Of a DNA stretch of 64,000 nucleotides, positions 26,406 through 34,264 are shown piece by piece. How positions within the stretch are numbered: the first letter of the stretch is position 1; each line of letters begins with the position of its first letter. The translations under genes and the position numbers were made by a program. The DNA comes from Planctomycetota bacterium (GTDB lineage Bacteria > Planctomycetota > Phycisphaerae > Phycisphaerales > SM1A02), in the NCBI GenBank assembly GCA_021414025.1, contig JAIOPG010000002.1, forward strand, positions 682,001 to 746,000, written 5' to 3'. The notes beneath the pieces are model-generated. The model was not told where the DNA came from. It ran no database searches and worked only from the letters and a program-made list of their open reading frames with translations.

Positions 26406-27578
26406 TCACTTGGTCTGAGCCACGGGCTTGGCCGCATCGGTCATGAGCCCGCGCAGAATGCCCAACCCCTCGGCCAGCTTGGTGCGCGACACCGCGTAGC
26501 TCAATCGGAAGTGCGTGTCGCGCTTGCTGAAGACGCCGCCGGGGATCACCAGCACCCGCTGCGCAATCGACTGCTCGACGAATTGCGACGCCGTCATCTT
26601 CAATCGCGGCGGCACCTCCACAAAGGCGTAGAACGCTCCGCCCGGGCGCACCACCTTGGCCACGCCTTCGAAGGCGTCGAGCACCATCTGGCGGCGCGCC
26701 TCATACTCGGCGAGCACGGGCGAGAGATCCTGGTCGAATGCCGGCAGCACGCCCCATTGAAAGGGCGAGGGCGCGCAGACGAAGGTGCTCTGCTGCAGCT
26801 TGGAGATTTCCTGGATCAGCCGCGTGGGTCCCGCCGCGTAGCCCAGACGCCAGCCGGTGCAGCCGTAGGATTTTCCGAAGCCGCGAATCACCAGGCAGTC
26901 GCGGGTCAGGCGCCCCGGCGAGGGGCAGACGCCATTCTCGCGCGCCTCGGGATAGCAGATCTCGTCGTAGATCTCGTCCGAGATCAGCAGCACGCCGCGG
27001 CGCTTGCAGAGGTCCACCAGATCGGCGACCTCCTTGCCGGTGAGCACCGCGCCGCAGGGATTGCTCGGGCTGTTGAGCAGCACCGCCTTGGTGCGCGGCG
27101 TGATCAGCGGCTCCACGCGCTGCGCGGTCATGCGGAAGTCGGGGTAGGTGTCGCAGAGGACGCAGTTGGCGCTGAGCATCTTGCCGACCTGCGGATACAT
27201 CACGAAATAGGGATCGGGTGAGATGAACTCGTCGCCGGGATCCAGCAGCGCCATCAGCGCCAGCAGAATGCCGCCGCTGGTGCCGTTGGTGACCACGACG
27301 GAAGTGTCGGGATCCCCCTCCGCCCAGCCGAAATCCTCGGCGAGTCGTGCCCGGATGGTCGAAAGCAGCTGCGGGATCCCCTGGGTGACGGTGTAGCCGT
27401 TCTTGTTCTCGCGGATGGCGGCGATGGCCGCTTCCTTCATCTCGTCGGGCACGGGAAAATCCGGCTGACCGATGGAGAGGTTGATCGGGTTGGGCATCTT
27501 CATGCCCAGGTCGAACACCTTGCGGATGCCCGAGGAATCGACCGAGCGACTTCGAGCTGAGAGAAGTCGGTCAATCAT
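26406..27578 (-). CDS. PLP-dependent class I/II aminotransferase (aspartate aminotransferase-like)
   Basis: The 390-residue fold-type I enzyme shows the PLP lysine Lys236 in IRGFGKSYGCTGWRLGY and the AAT-family motifs SIGQPDFPVP, NSPSNPCGAV and SDEIYDEICY. FRLSYAVS near the C terminus carries the carboxylate-binding arginine. It transfers amino groups between amino acids and 2-oxo acids; aspartate or aromatic substrates are the likeliest, but the sequence alone does not decide. The gene for the small basic protein lies 33 bases upstream on the same strand. Confidence 0.88.
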   Translation of the reverse strand: MIDRLLSARSRSVDSSGIRKVFDLGMKMPNPINLSIGQPDFPVPDEMKEAAIAAIRENKNGYTVTQGIPQLLSTIRARLAEDFGWAEGDPDTSVVVTNGTSGGILLALMALLDPGDEFISPDPYFVMYPQVGKMLSANCVLCDTYPDFRMTAQRVEPLITPRTKAVLLNSPSNPCGAVLTGKEVADLVDLCKRRGVLLISDEIYDEICYPEARENGVCPSPGRLTRDCLVIRGFGKSYGCTGWRLGYAAGPTRLIQEISKLQQSTFVCAPSPFQWGVLPAFDQDLSPVLAEYEARRQMVLDAFEGVAKVVRPGGAFYAFVEVPPRLKMTASQFVEQSIAQRVLVIPGGVFSKRDTHFRLSYAVSRTKLAEGLGILRGLMTDAAKPVAQTK

Positions 27579-27611
27579 CGCGGATCACTCGTGCGGCGCG
27601 TCGGGGCAGGA

Positions 27612-27959
27612 TCACTTCTTGCCGGCGGGGGCCGCGGCCTTGGCGCCCGCGGCGGGCTTGGCTCCGGCGGCGGGGGCGGCGGCCTTGGCTCCGGCAGCAG
27701 GCTTGGCGCCGGCGGCGGGCTTGGCTCCTGGGGCGGCAGCGGCGGCATCACCCTCGGCTCCGGCAACCGCTTCCTTCTTCGGCTTCTTGCTCACGGTGGC
27801 CTTGATCGAGCGGACCTTCACGGTGCCCAGCACGGACTTCTGCTCCACGTCGAAGCGACCCTCCAGGGTCAGCCGCGCGATGCGCTCGGCGCGGGTGAGC
27901 ACGTTGCGATGCTGGTTCAAGGCGCCGGACTTGGTCTTCAGACTTGGATGAATGCTCAT
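27612..27959 (-). CDS. PVC-type small basic protein with Ala/Pro/Gly/Lys-rich tail
   Basis: The first 55 or so residues (SIHPSLKTKSGALNQHRNVL, TRAERIARLTLEG, KVRSIK) match the small basic protein family that I know as conserved in Planctomycetes, Verrucomicrobia and Chlamydiae and thought to be ribosome- or rRNA-associated. The remaining 60 residues are unusual: repeats of PAAGAK and AAAPAG units rich in Ala, Pro, Gly and Lys, resembling histone H1-like tails. The protein has 115 residues. A GGAAG lies about eight bases before the ATG. The function is unknown, but it is good taxonomic evidence. Confidence 0.85.
   Translation of the reverse strand: MSIHPSLKTKSGALNQHRNVLTRAERIARLTLEGRFDVEQKSVLGTVKVRSIKATVSKKPKKEAVAGAEGDAAAAAPGAKPAAGAKPAAGAKAAAPAAGAKPAAGAKAAAPAGKK
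27613..27745 (-). repeat. Degenerate tandem repeats encoding the PAAGAK tail
   Basis: The 3' part of the small basic protein gene is built from imperfect GC-rich units encoding (G/A)AKPAAGAK and AAAPAAG. Copies differ mainly at third codon positions, which suggests expansion followed by drift. Confidence 0.7.
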
Positions 27960-28016
27960 GGCAGAAACTTCCGATGTCGTTCGAGGTGGAGGCTTCCGCT
28001 GCGCCGAACGAGGAGC

Positions 28017-28787
28017 TCAGCGGAAGAGTTCGAGATAGGCGTCGGAGAAATCCCGGTTGCCCTTGGACTGGGCTTTCCAACGCTGGCCGACCGACTTGAC
28101 TTTCGCGAGAAGCTCCTGCCCTTCCTTGGTGTCGAGAGCCGCTTTGGTTCTCAAGCCGGGCAGGACGATCACTTTGCGCGATTTGGCATTATTGTCGGAA
28201 ACCAAGTACGCGGCAAGCCCCTCGGCCCTGCAAAATGCGAGCATATTGTCCGCCTGGTCGCCGGAGGGGCGGGCCAAAGTGAGGTAATTCACGCCCTTTT
28301 CGCGGGGATCCACCGACGGTGCCGCGGGGGGCGCGTTCCTGGTGTCCGACTTCGAATCCGTCTTGGCCTCGGTTTTCGGATTGGATTTCGTGCCGGGCGC
28401 GTTGTTCGCGGAGGATTTCGGCGGCGCGCTTGTGGTCGCTGGTGCGGCGTTGGAGCCCGCGGATCCATTCTCCTTCAGAGGATCCTTCACCATCTTGTTC
28501 ATGGCCAGCGTCTTGTCGTCGTTGATCTTGGCGGAGAAGCCCTCGGCGAATCCGGAGGAGCGGCCGCGTCCGACGCCGAAGATGTAGGCCAGCACGGCGA
28601 GTCCGATGATGGCGATCAGCAGCAGCCAGAGGAATCCCACCGGCACACGGATCGAGCGCGTCGCGTCGGCGCCGAAGGGCGAGGAGCTCGGCGTGCTTCC
28701 GCCCGAGAGTCCGCCGCCCGCGGAAATGGATCCGCGTCCGCCGCTCTGGGTCAGTTCGTACAGGGTGGGAGTGCCGCGTCGCCTCAT
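28017..28787 (-). CDS. Single-pass membrane protein of unknown function
   Basis: The 256-residue protein has a cytoplasmic Gly/Ser-rich N terminus and one transmembrane helix (VGFLWLLLIAIIGLAVLAYIF, about 52-72). A low-complexity Ala/Ser/Lys linker with many Asn and Pro follows. The C-terminal domain of about 100 residues (GVNYLTLARPSGDQADNMLAF, AAYLVSDNN, KVIVLPGL) looks like an SPOR-like alpha/beta fold, but this is only a resemblance. The ATG at 28787 is preceded by TAGACT after seven bases. A longer open frame upstream overlaps acpS and is not used. Confidence 0.7.
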   Translation of the reverse strand: MRRRGTPTLYELTQSGGRGSISAGGGLSGGSTPSSSPFGADATRSIRVPVGFLWLLLIAIIGLAVLAYIFGVGRGRSSGFAEGFSAKINDDKTLAMNKMVKDPLKENGSAGSNAAPATTSAPPKSSANNAPGTKSNPKTEAKTDSKSDTRNAPPAAPSVDPREKGVNYLTLARPSGDQADNMLAFCRAEGLAAYLVSDNNAKSRKVIVLPGLRTKAALDTKEGQELLAKVKSVGQRWKAQSKGNRDFSDAYLELFR

Positions 28788-28794
28788 GGCCGTG

Positions 28795-28800
28795 AGTCTA
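28795..28800 (-). promoter_or_regulatory. -10-like TAGACT before the membrane protein gene
   Basis: TAGACT on the minus strand lies seven bases before the ATG at 28787, in the ten-base gap to the end of acpS. No ribosome binding site is visible. Confidence 0.45.
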
Positions 28801-29220
28801 CCCTTCCCGAACCGTTCGTCCCGCCACCACCGTAGCCGCCGCCATTTGCTCGATGTGGGTGAGCGAGACCTGCCACGCGTCGATGCCGCGCTGGGCGGCG
28901 AGCTCCGCGGCGCGGCCGCGCACCGTGAGCATCGGCGAGCCGTCGGCGCGGTGCGTGCACTCGATGTCGGTCCAGGTGATCCCCTCGCGCAGCCCGATGG
29001 AGAGCGCCTTGAGCGCCGCCTCCTTGGCGGCGAAGCGCGCGGCGAGGCGCTCCACGCGGCGCTTGGGACCCGAGGCGGCGTACTGCTGCTCGGCGGCGGT
29101 GAAGACGCGGTCGAGGAAGCGCTCGCCATGCTCCTCGATCATCCGCGCGATGCGGGCGACCTCGACCAGGTCGATGCCGACGCCGACAACCTGCATGGAG
29201 GGAATCGGAAGGCTCGTCAT
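28798..29220 (-). CDS. acpS: Holo-[acyl-carrier-protein] synthase
   Basis: AcpS transfers 4'-phosphopantetheine from CoA to acyl carrier protein. The 140-residue product has the signature GVGIDLVEVARIARM and RFAAKEAALKAL, which include the Mg-binding Asp and Glu. WQVSLTHIEQMAAATVVA closes the fold. I chose the ATG at 29220 because it overlaps the upstream stop as ATGA. It is co-translated with the sugar-isomerase-like gene. Confidence 0.94.
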   Translation of the reverse strand: MTSLPIPSMQVVGVGIDLVEVARIARMIEEHGERFLDRVFTAAEQQYAASGPKRRVERLAARFAAKEAALKALSIGLREGITWTDIECTHRADGSPMLTVRGRAAELAAQRGIDAWQVSLTHIEQMAAATVVAGRTVREG

Positions 29221-29939
29221 GGATTCACCGCGGGCAGAAGATCGTTCCATCGCTTGACGCAGCGGGCGCATTCCTCGGCGGGCTGTCGCCACGCACGGCA
29301 GTCGATCACGGGCAATCCGCGGAAGCCGCAGGTGTCCAGCGCGATCCGGTAGGCCAGTGCGTCGAGGCGCCCCTGCCCGATCGCCCCGCGCTGTCCGGTC
29401 GCGTCGATGTCGTTCACCCGGGCCGCCACCAGGCGCGAACCCGCCTGCGAGACTTCCTGGGCCGGGTTTTTTTGCTCGAGCAGGATCGCGGCGGGGTCGA
29501 TGCCGATGCCGCTCAAGTCGCTGGCCTTCGGGCGGGTGAAATCCGCCATGGGCACGCCGCGCCGCGCGGCCTCCTGGGCGATGGTCTTGGCGAGGTCCGG
29601 ATCGCCCGGCATGAAAAAGCTCACCGGCATCCGGTTCAAACCCTCCGCGAAGGCGATGGACTCGAAGAGCGCGGTCATGGATCGCTCCACCGTCTCCAGC
29701 TGCGCGAAGCGCTCCAGCGGAATGAAGCAGTCGATGCCGGAGGCGGCCAACTCATGTCGGCGCAGCGTGGCCGCGACATCGCGGCGGGCGCCGATGTCAA
29801 GCTCGCGCGGCCGCAGCCCGGGCTGCGAGGCGTCGAACTGAACGCCGGCGACGTTCAGGCGCACCGCCTGGGCGAAGCCGCCGGGCGAAGGACCCAGCGC
29901 CGCCAGGGTGACCGCGAGTTGAACGGGAGGCGTCCGCAC
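29217..29939 (-). CDS. AP-endonuclease 2/xylose-isomerase-like TIM barrel family protein
   Basis: The 240-residue product resembles sugar phosphate isomerase/epimerase proteins, with LNVAGVQFDASQPGL near the start, PRELDIGARRDVAATLRRHE, SGIDCFIP and an evident alternating beta/alpha pattern. The usual metal ligands cannot be assigned with confidence. The start is a GTG at 29939, with TAGACT seven bases upstream. Frame continues upstream but antisense to nth. It is divergent from nth across 27 bases and co-translated with acpS. The substrate is unknown. Confidence 0.65.
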   Translation of the reverse strand: MRTPPVQLAVTLAALGPSPGGFAQAVRLNVAGVQFDASQPGLRPRELDIGARRDVAATLRRHELAASGIDCFIPLERFAQLETVERSMTALFESIAFAEGLNRMPVSFFMPGDPDLAKTIAQEAARRGVPMADFTRPKASDLSGIGIDPAAILLEQKNPAQEVSQAGSRLVAARVNDIDATGQRGAIGQGRLDALAYRIALDTCGFRGLPVIDCRAWRQPAEECARCVKRWNDLLPAVNP

Positions 29940-29946
29940 GCGTGCG

Positions 29947-29952
29947 AGTCTA
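29947..29952 (-). promoter_or_regulatory. -10-like TAGACT in the divergent gap with nth
   Basis: TAGACT on the minus strand precedes the GTG at 29939 by seven bases. The whole gap to nth is only 27 bases, so the two promoters must overlap. Confidence 0.45.
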
Positions 29953-29966
29953 TCGGTGGAACTACC

Positions 29967-30740
29967 ATGCCGAGGACGATGGACGCGAAGGTGAAAAAGA
30001 AGCCGGCCACCGAGGTTGCCCGGGCGCAGAAGTTGCTCGCGGCGCTGCGGCGACGCTATCCCGACGCCCGCTGCGCGCTGCACTGGAACAAGCCGCATGA
30101 GCTGCTGATCGCCACGATCCTGAGCGCCCAGAGCACCGACGTCGGCGTGAACAAGGCCACTCCCGCTCTCTTCGCGCGCTTCCCATCGCCGCGGGCTTTC
30201 GCCGACGCGACGCCGGCGGACATCGAGCCCTTCGTGAAGACGCTGAACTTTTTCCGCAACAAGGCAAGAGCAATTCATGAGAGCATGAAGATGGTGTGCG
30301 AGCGCCACCGCGGCGAAGTGCCGCGCACCATGGAAGCCCTGCTTGAACTTCGCGGCGTGGCCCGCAAGACCGCCAATGTGGTGCTGGGCAATGCCTTCGG
30401 CATGAACGAGGGGGTCGTGGTCGACACGCATGTGGGACGGCTGGCGCGGCGGATGAAACTTTCCCGACATGAGGATCCGGTCGACGTGGAAGCGGACTTG
30501 ATGGGCCTCTTTCCCCGGGAGCACTGGTGCCAATTGAGCCATCTGCTCATCGACCACGGACGCAACGTCTGCAAAAAGCGCGGCGGAAGCTGCTCCGAGG
30601 ATTCCATCTGCAAGGAGTTCTGCTCGGAGGCCAAGAGGGCCACACCATTACCTTCGATGGCGCAAGACAAAAAGGGCCCGTCACGCCCGAGGAAACCTAG
30701 GTCTTCGAAGCGGGCTTCGGCTCGCCCTCGTCGGGGGTGA
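29967..30740 (+). CDS. nth: Endonuclease III with atypical Fe-S cysteine spacing
   Basis: Nth removes oxidised pyrimidines and nicks the abasic site. The 257-residue product has the helix-hairpin-helix LLELRGVARKTANVVLG with the catalytic Lys, and the catalytic Asp in VVDTHVGRLARR. The C-terminal cluster loop is C-x6-C-x5-C-x3-C (in VCKKRGGSCSEDSICKEFC) rather than the usual C-x6-C-x2-C-x5-C. A basic tail of about 35 residues follows. The last 44 bases overlap the convergent lipoprotein gene. The start at 29967 has GGTGGA upstream; a second ATG at 29979 is possible. Confidence 0.9.
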   Translation: MPRTMDAKVKKKPATEVARAQKLLAALRRRYPDARCALHWNKPHELLIATILSAQSTDVGVNKATPALFARFPSPRAFADATPADIEPFVKTLNFFRNKARAIHESMKMVCERHRGEVPRTMEALLELRGVARKTANVVLGNAFGMNEGVVVDTHVGRLARRMKLSRHEDPVDVEADLMGLFPREHWCQLSHLLIDHGRNVCKKRGGSCSEDSICKEFCSEAKRATPLPSMAQDKKGPSRPRKPRSSKRASARPRRG

Positions 30741-32214
30741 ATTCGGCCACGCCCATCCCGCCGAAGTGGCTGACCCAGACGGCCCCCAGTCCGGTGCGCA
30801 GCGGATGAATCCACAGGATCGGTCCGGGCAGGCGAAGCTCACCGCGCTTGACGATGATCAGCGCCCCCGTGGTCACGGCGGCCCCGTCGCCCTGCGAAGC
30901 GGGCTTCAGCACGGTGATCCCATCGGTGTGTCCCACCCAGAGATCGCCATCCACGGAGGTGAGCACGCAGGCGTAGATGTTGGGCGGCAGCTCCCACTCC
31001 GTCTCCGCCGTCGATGACTTGAAATGAATCTTGCGCCCCGCCGTGACGGGATTCACGCCGTCGCCCTTGTCGATTTCCGCTTCGGCCCAGGCCAGCGTGA
31101 CCTTGGTGTCGGCGATGGTGGTCAGCGACACGGTCTTGTCGGAGAGCGTGGGCTTGCCGCGGATGGGATAGAGCCAGAATCCCTCGCTGCTTCCGGCGAG
31201 GACGCGCCGTCCGTCGAAAAGGGATTGCTCCAGGCGGCCCGGCTCGCGCACCGCGTCGGTGAACGTGTCGCCCGGACCGTCCTTGTCGTCGTGCAGATGA
31301 AAGACGCCGCGGCCAAAGGAGCCGGTGACGGCGTAGAGATTGTCCGAAAGCGGCGCCAGATCCCTCGCGCCCTTGACCGAGGTGTACATCGGCGACTCGA
31401 GCTTGCCCCCCTTCACGTCCCATGACGCGATTTCGGTGTCGAAGATCGCCCAGACCCGCCCGTTGGCCACGACCAGGCGGCGAAGGATTCCGCGGATCGG
31501 CTCGCCGGCGACTTCGCGCAGGTCGGCATTCATGAGCCCCACCGTCGCGCCTTCCTTGCCCTGCAGCGCGAAGGCGAATCCACCCGGCAGACCGGCGCTG
31601 GCCGGCAGCGGCTCCAGCATGCTGGCGGCGCCGAGGAAGCGGTTGTCCTGCAGCAGCTGCACCCGCCGCGCCACCGGCGCCGCGGGTCCGTGCTTCGTGT
31701 CGACCACGCGGCCCACCGTCGCCTCGCCCGCGAGCAGCTTCTCGCCATCGGCGGCCCGCACCACGCCGCCGTCGCCCGAGATGTAGAGCATGTTGTTCAC
31801 CACGCGGATGGAGCGCGGGCGGATGCCCAGCTCCTTCGCGGTGACGAGGTCGATCAGCACCGGCAAACGCGGCGAGGAAATGTCCCAGCGGACCACGGCG
31901 TCGCCGTCGACGACCGCCACCAGGTCGCCATGCCAGAGGGCGATGTCGGTGATGGCGCCGCCCTCGCCGTTGGGCTCGATGCGCTCGCTGCGCAGGGGCT
32001 TGGTCCCCCGGCCTTCGAGCACCATCAGCTGCGATCCGAAGCCGACGTACCAGAGGCCGTCGTTGACCAGCAGGCAATCCTGCGTGCCCCCGACCTGATG
32101 GGTCAGCTTCAGCGTCTTGGTCCGCCGGTCGACCCGGTCCTCCTTGACGTAGTTCTCCAGGCAGCCCCAGAGGGGGAGCATGCAGAGTGCCAGGATGAGC
32201 AGCGGCCGGCGCAT
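30697..32214 (-). CDS. Beta-propeller lipoprotein of unknown function
   Basis: The 505-residue protein has a lipoprotein signal (LLILALCMLPLWGC) with the lipidated Cys near residue 18. The body is a series of beta-rich units such as GGAITDIALWHGDLVAVVDG, NMLYISGDGGVVRA and GDLWVGHTDGITVL, indicating a seven-bladed-type propeller of the WD/PQQ class. Function is unknown. The start is supported by TACCTT six bases before the ATG. The 3' end overlaps nth by 44 bases tail to tail. Confidence 0.78.
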   Translation of the reverse strand: MRRPLLILALCMLPLWGCLENYVKEDRVDRRTKTLKLTHQVGGTQDCLLVNDGLWYVGFGSQLMVLEGRGTKPLRSERIEPNGEGGAITDIALWHGDLVAVVDGDAVVRWDISSPRLPVLIDLVTAKELGIRPRSIRVVNNMLYISGDGGVVRAADGEKLLAGEATVGRVVDTKHGPAAPVARRVQLLQDNRFLGAASMLEPLPASAGLPGGFAFALQGKEGATVGLMNADLREVAGEPIRGILRRLVVANGRVWAIFDTEIASWDVKGGKLESPMYTSVKGARDLAPLSDNLYAVTGSFGRGVFHLHDDKDGPGDTFTDAVREPGRLEQSLFDGRRVLAGSSEGFWLYPIRGKPTLSDKTVSLTTIADTKVTLAWAEAEIDKGDGVNPVTAGRKIHFKSSTAETEWELPPNIYACVLTSVDGDLWVGHTDGITVLKPASQGDGAAVTTGALIIVKRGELRLPGPILWIHPLRTGLGAVWVSHFGGMGVAEFTPDEGEPKPASKT

Positions 32215-32220
32215 CGGGGA

Positions 32221-32226
32221 AAGGTA
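32221..32226 (-). promoter_or_regulatory. -10-like TACCTT before the propeller lipoprotein
   Basis: TACCTT on the minus strand is followed by six bases and the ATG at 32214. The match to TATAAT is weak, but the spacing repeats elsewhere in the window. Confidence 0.35.
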
Positions 32227-32280
32227 TCCGCTGGCAAGCCCTTGGGGAACACGCGGCCAGGTCGTGCGTGCCGGAGGCGA

Positions 32281-32286
32281 TACGCT
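32281..32286 (+). promoter_or_regulatory. -10-like TACGCT before the small TPR gene
   Basis: TACGCT lies exactly six bases before the GTG at 32293. It also directly abuts the alternative GTG at 32287, which therefore could not be the start of a leaderless message from this site. Confidence 0.4.
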
Positions 32287-32292
32287 GTGTCC

Positions 32293-32613
32293 GTGGACAC
32301 CAAGACCCGAATCGATCATTTGAAGAAGCTGCACGCCGCGGACCCCAAGGACGACTTCTGCATCTACAGCCTCGCCCAGGAATACGCGGGATCCAATCAG
32401 CTGCCGGAAGCCATCACATGGTTTGAAAAACTTTTGGCGGAGCATCCCGCCCACGCCTACGGCTACTACCACTACGCCAAGGCGCTGGAGCGCTGCGACC
32501 GCGCCAAGGACGCGCTGGCGGCGCTGCAGCGCGGACTGCAGGAGGCGCGGAAATCCGGCGATGCCAAGGCCGCGTCGGAACTCGCTTCCTACCTGGACGA
32601 GCTGACCCCGTAG
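32293..32613 (+). CDS. Small tetratricopeptide-repeat protein
   Basis: The 106-residue protein consists of about three TPR-like helical pairs: DDFCIYSLAQEYAGSNQLPE, AITWFEKLLAEHPAHAYGYY and AKALERCDRAKDALAALQRG. It is likely a protein-protein interaction adaptor; no partner is evident. Two GTG codons compete. 32293 lies six bases after TACGCT, the spacing seen at other starts. 32287 would have a GGAGG nine bases upstream. recX begins 18 bases after the stop. Confidence 0.75.
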   Translation: MDTKTRIDHLKKLHAADPKDDFCIYSLAQEYAGSNQLPEAITWFEKLLAEHPAHAYGYYHYAKALERCDRAKDALAALQRGLQEARKSGDAKAASELASYLDELTP

Positions 32614-32631
32614 TCGCAGCGGAGCTTGGAC

Positions 32632-33249
32632 ATGGCCCACACCATCGAACTCGTCACCTTGCATGCGAACGATCCCGGACTGGTCTACTGGTTCGTCGAC
32701 GGCCGAAGGTTCGGCCCGCTGCGGCGCGACTACGCCGACAAGCTGGGCATCCGCGCCGGCGCCTCATGGAACAAGGCCCGCGCGCAGAAGGTGGAGCATC
32801 TGGCACAACTGCAAGCGTGTCACACGGCGGCGCTGTCCCTGCTGGCGCGGCGCGATTACACGCAGGCGCTTCTGCTGGAACGGCTGGGGCGCCGCTGGCC
32901 CGACGCGATCGCCGAAGCCACCGTGGAGCAGATGCGCGCCGCGGGCTGGGTGAACGACAAGACCTATGCCGTGCGCCGGGCGGCCAAGTTGTCGGAGCGC
33001 AGGATCGTCTCGCGCGAGCTGCTCGGGGCGCATTTGGCCAGCGAGGGCGTGCCCGAGACGATGGCGGAGCGCGCAGCGCACGGCGCGGCGACCTCGGAAA
33101 CGCAGCTCGGCGCCGAGGCGAAGCGACTCGCGCGATCCGGGAAGTCGCCTGCGGTGATCGCCCGGAAATTCGCCCGCGCCGGTTTCGATGTGGATACGAT
33201 TCAGTCGGCTTTCTCGAAAGCCCGCATCGCATGGGACCCCGATTCATGA
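32632..33249 (+). CDS. recX: RecX-family regulatory protein
   Basis: RecX modulates RecA filaments. The 205-residue product has the family's three-helix repeats: ALSLLARRDYTQALLLERL, the motif GWVNDKTYAVRRA and RIVSRELLGAHLASEGV, then a degenerate third repeat. An N-terminal extension of about 60 residues precedes the repeats, as in other long RecX proteins. GGAG lies seven bases before the ATG. recA is not adjacent. The stop overlaps the following lipoprotein gene as ATGA. Confidence 0.85.
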   Translation: MAHTIELVTLHANDPGLVYWFVDGRRFGPLRRDYADKLGIRAGASWNKARAQKVEHLAQLQACHTAALSLLARRDYTQALLLERLGRRWPDAIAEATVEQMRAAGWVNDKTYAVRRAAKLSERRIVSRELLGAHLASEGVPETMAERAAHGAATSETQLGAEAKRLARSGKSPAVIARKFARAGFDVDTIQSAFSKARIAWDPDS

Positions 33250-33866
33250 ACTCTGTTGCCATCACGTGCGCCGCGACCCTTGCGCCGCTGCTCTCCATGC
33301 TGGGCGGCTGCCAGAACCAAACCAACACGCTCACCCACGCGGGCGACGATCCGACACCTGATCTGAAGAGCCCGATGCCCTCGACCGCCGCGGCCAAGCC
33401 GAGTCCGGCGAGTCTGCGGGGGCTGGACCGAAGGAATTGGGAGACGCAGCAGGTCGACGCGCCGCGCGGACAAGTCCAGGTGCAGCCCAATTACTCGGAG
33501 CCGCTGGTGCTCAACGGAACCGCTTCGCGCGACGGCTACCTCTTTCCCAACGCACACGATTCCCTCTACCTCTCCAGCAGTGTCGGCGCCGCTGCGATGG
33601 AAGGAGCGGCCCAGGTGGTGTGGCCCGGAATCCTGATCGTGATCTCGCCGGTTCGCATGGCCGTCGGGGAGCCGCCCTGGCTCACCGTCGAGCAGCCCCT
33701 GATGGCAGTCGGCGTGCTTCCTCCGAGCCAGACCCGCGAGGATCCGGCGCTGTGGAAATGGGTGACGGTGCAGCCGGACACCACGGCGCCGACCAAGCCC
33801 TCAACGACGATGAACGCGATCGGCGGCGCCGCGCCGGCGAAGTCTCCAGAGCCGAAGAAGCCATGA
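33246..33866 (+). CDS. Predicted lipoprotein of unknown function
   Basis: The 206-residue protein has a lipoprotein signal (TCAATLAPLLSMLGGC) and a Pro/Ser/Thr-rich segment. A compact beta-rich region of about 100 residues (YSEPLVLNGTASRDGYLFP, VWPGILIVISPVRMAVG) and a Pro/Lys-rich tail follow. I recognise no family. It overlaps recX and the rhodanese gene by four bases on each side, so recX, this gene, the rhodanese and cdsA form one coupled unit. Confidence 0.7.
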   Translation: MNSVAITCAATLAPLLSMLGGCQNQTNTLTHAGDDPTPDLKSPMPSTAAAKPSPASLRGLDRRNWETQQVDAPRGQVQVQPNYSEPLVLNGTASRDGYLFPNAHDSLYLSSSVGAAAMEGAAQVVWPGILIVISPVRMAVGEPPWLTVEQPLMAVGVLPPSQTREDPALWKWVTVQPDTTAPTKPSTTMNAIGGAAPAKSPEPKKP

Positions 33867-34264
33867 GCGCACCGGTCGAACCTCGCGACAGCTTTCAGAT
33901 GGACGCGCGGGGACTTCCCAGCGGATATCCCTTGCGCCCGGATTGGGAGATCACGCCGCGCGACTATGTCCGGCGCAAGGCCGCCGGCGAGCGCTTCGTG
34001 CTGGTGGATGTGCGGCCGCAGCAAGCCCGCGAGATCGCCCTGCTGCCGGACTCGCTGCATATTCCGCTGCCGGAACTTGAGGCGCGGATCGACGAGTTGC
34101 AGGAGATCGACGGTGCCTGCGTTGTGACCTTGTGTCACCACGGCGTCACCAGTCTCCGCGCTGCGGCCGTGCTGCGCCACGCCGGTGTTTCCAACGTCTA
34201 CAGCATGGCCGGCGGCATCCATCTCTGGAGCGTGGACATCGATCCCGCCGTTCCCATTTATTGA
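33863..34264 (+). CDS. Single-domain rhodanese
   Basis: The 133-residue protein is a rhodanese (sulfur carrier or sulfurtransferase) with the persulfide cysteine Cys91 in the loop TLCHHGVTSLRAA and the conserved FVLVDVRPQQAREIA and NVYSMAGGIHLWS. A hydrophilic lead of about 25 residues contains PRDYV, the usual rhodanese start. No signal peptide is seen, so it is cytoplasmic. Its neighbours give no hint of the sulfur acceptor. The stop overlaps the cdsA start as TTGA. Confidence 0.92.
   Translation: MSAPVEPRDSFQMDARGLPSGYPLRPDWEITPRDYVRRKAAGERFVLVDVRPQQAREIALLPDSLHIPLPELEARIDELQEIDGACVVTLCHHGVTSLRAAAVLRHAGVSNVYSMAGGIHLWSVDIDPAVPIY

Noticed and set aside
29472-29966. A 165-residue N-terminal extension of endonuclease III
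   Set aside because: It is antisense to the TIM-barrel gene and has no resemblance to Nth. The ATG at 29967 gives a normal N terminus.
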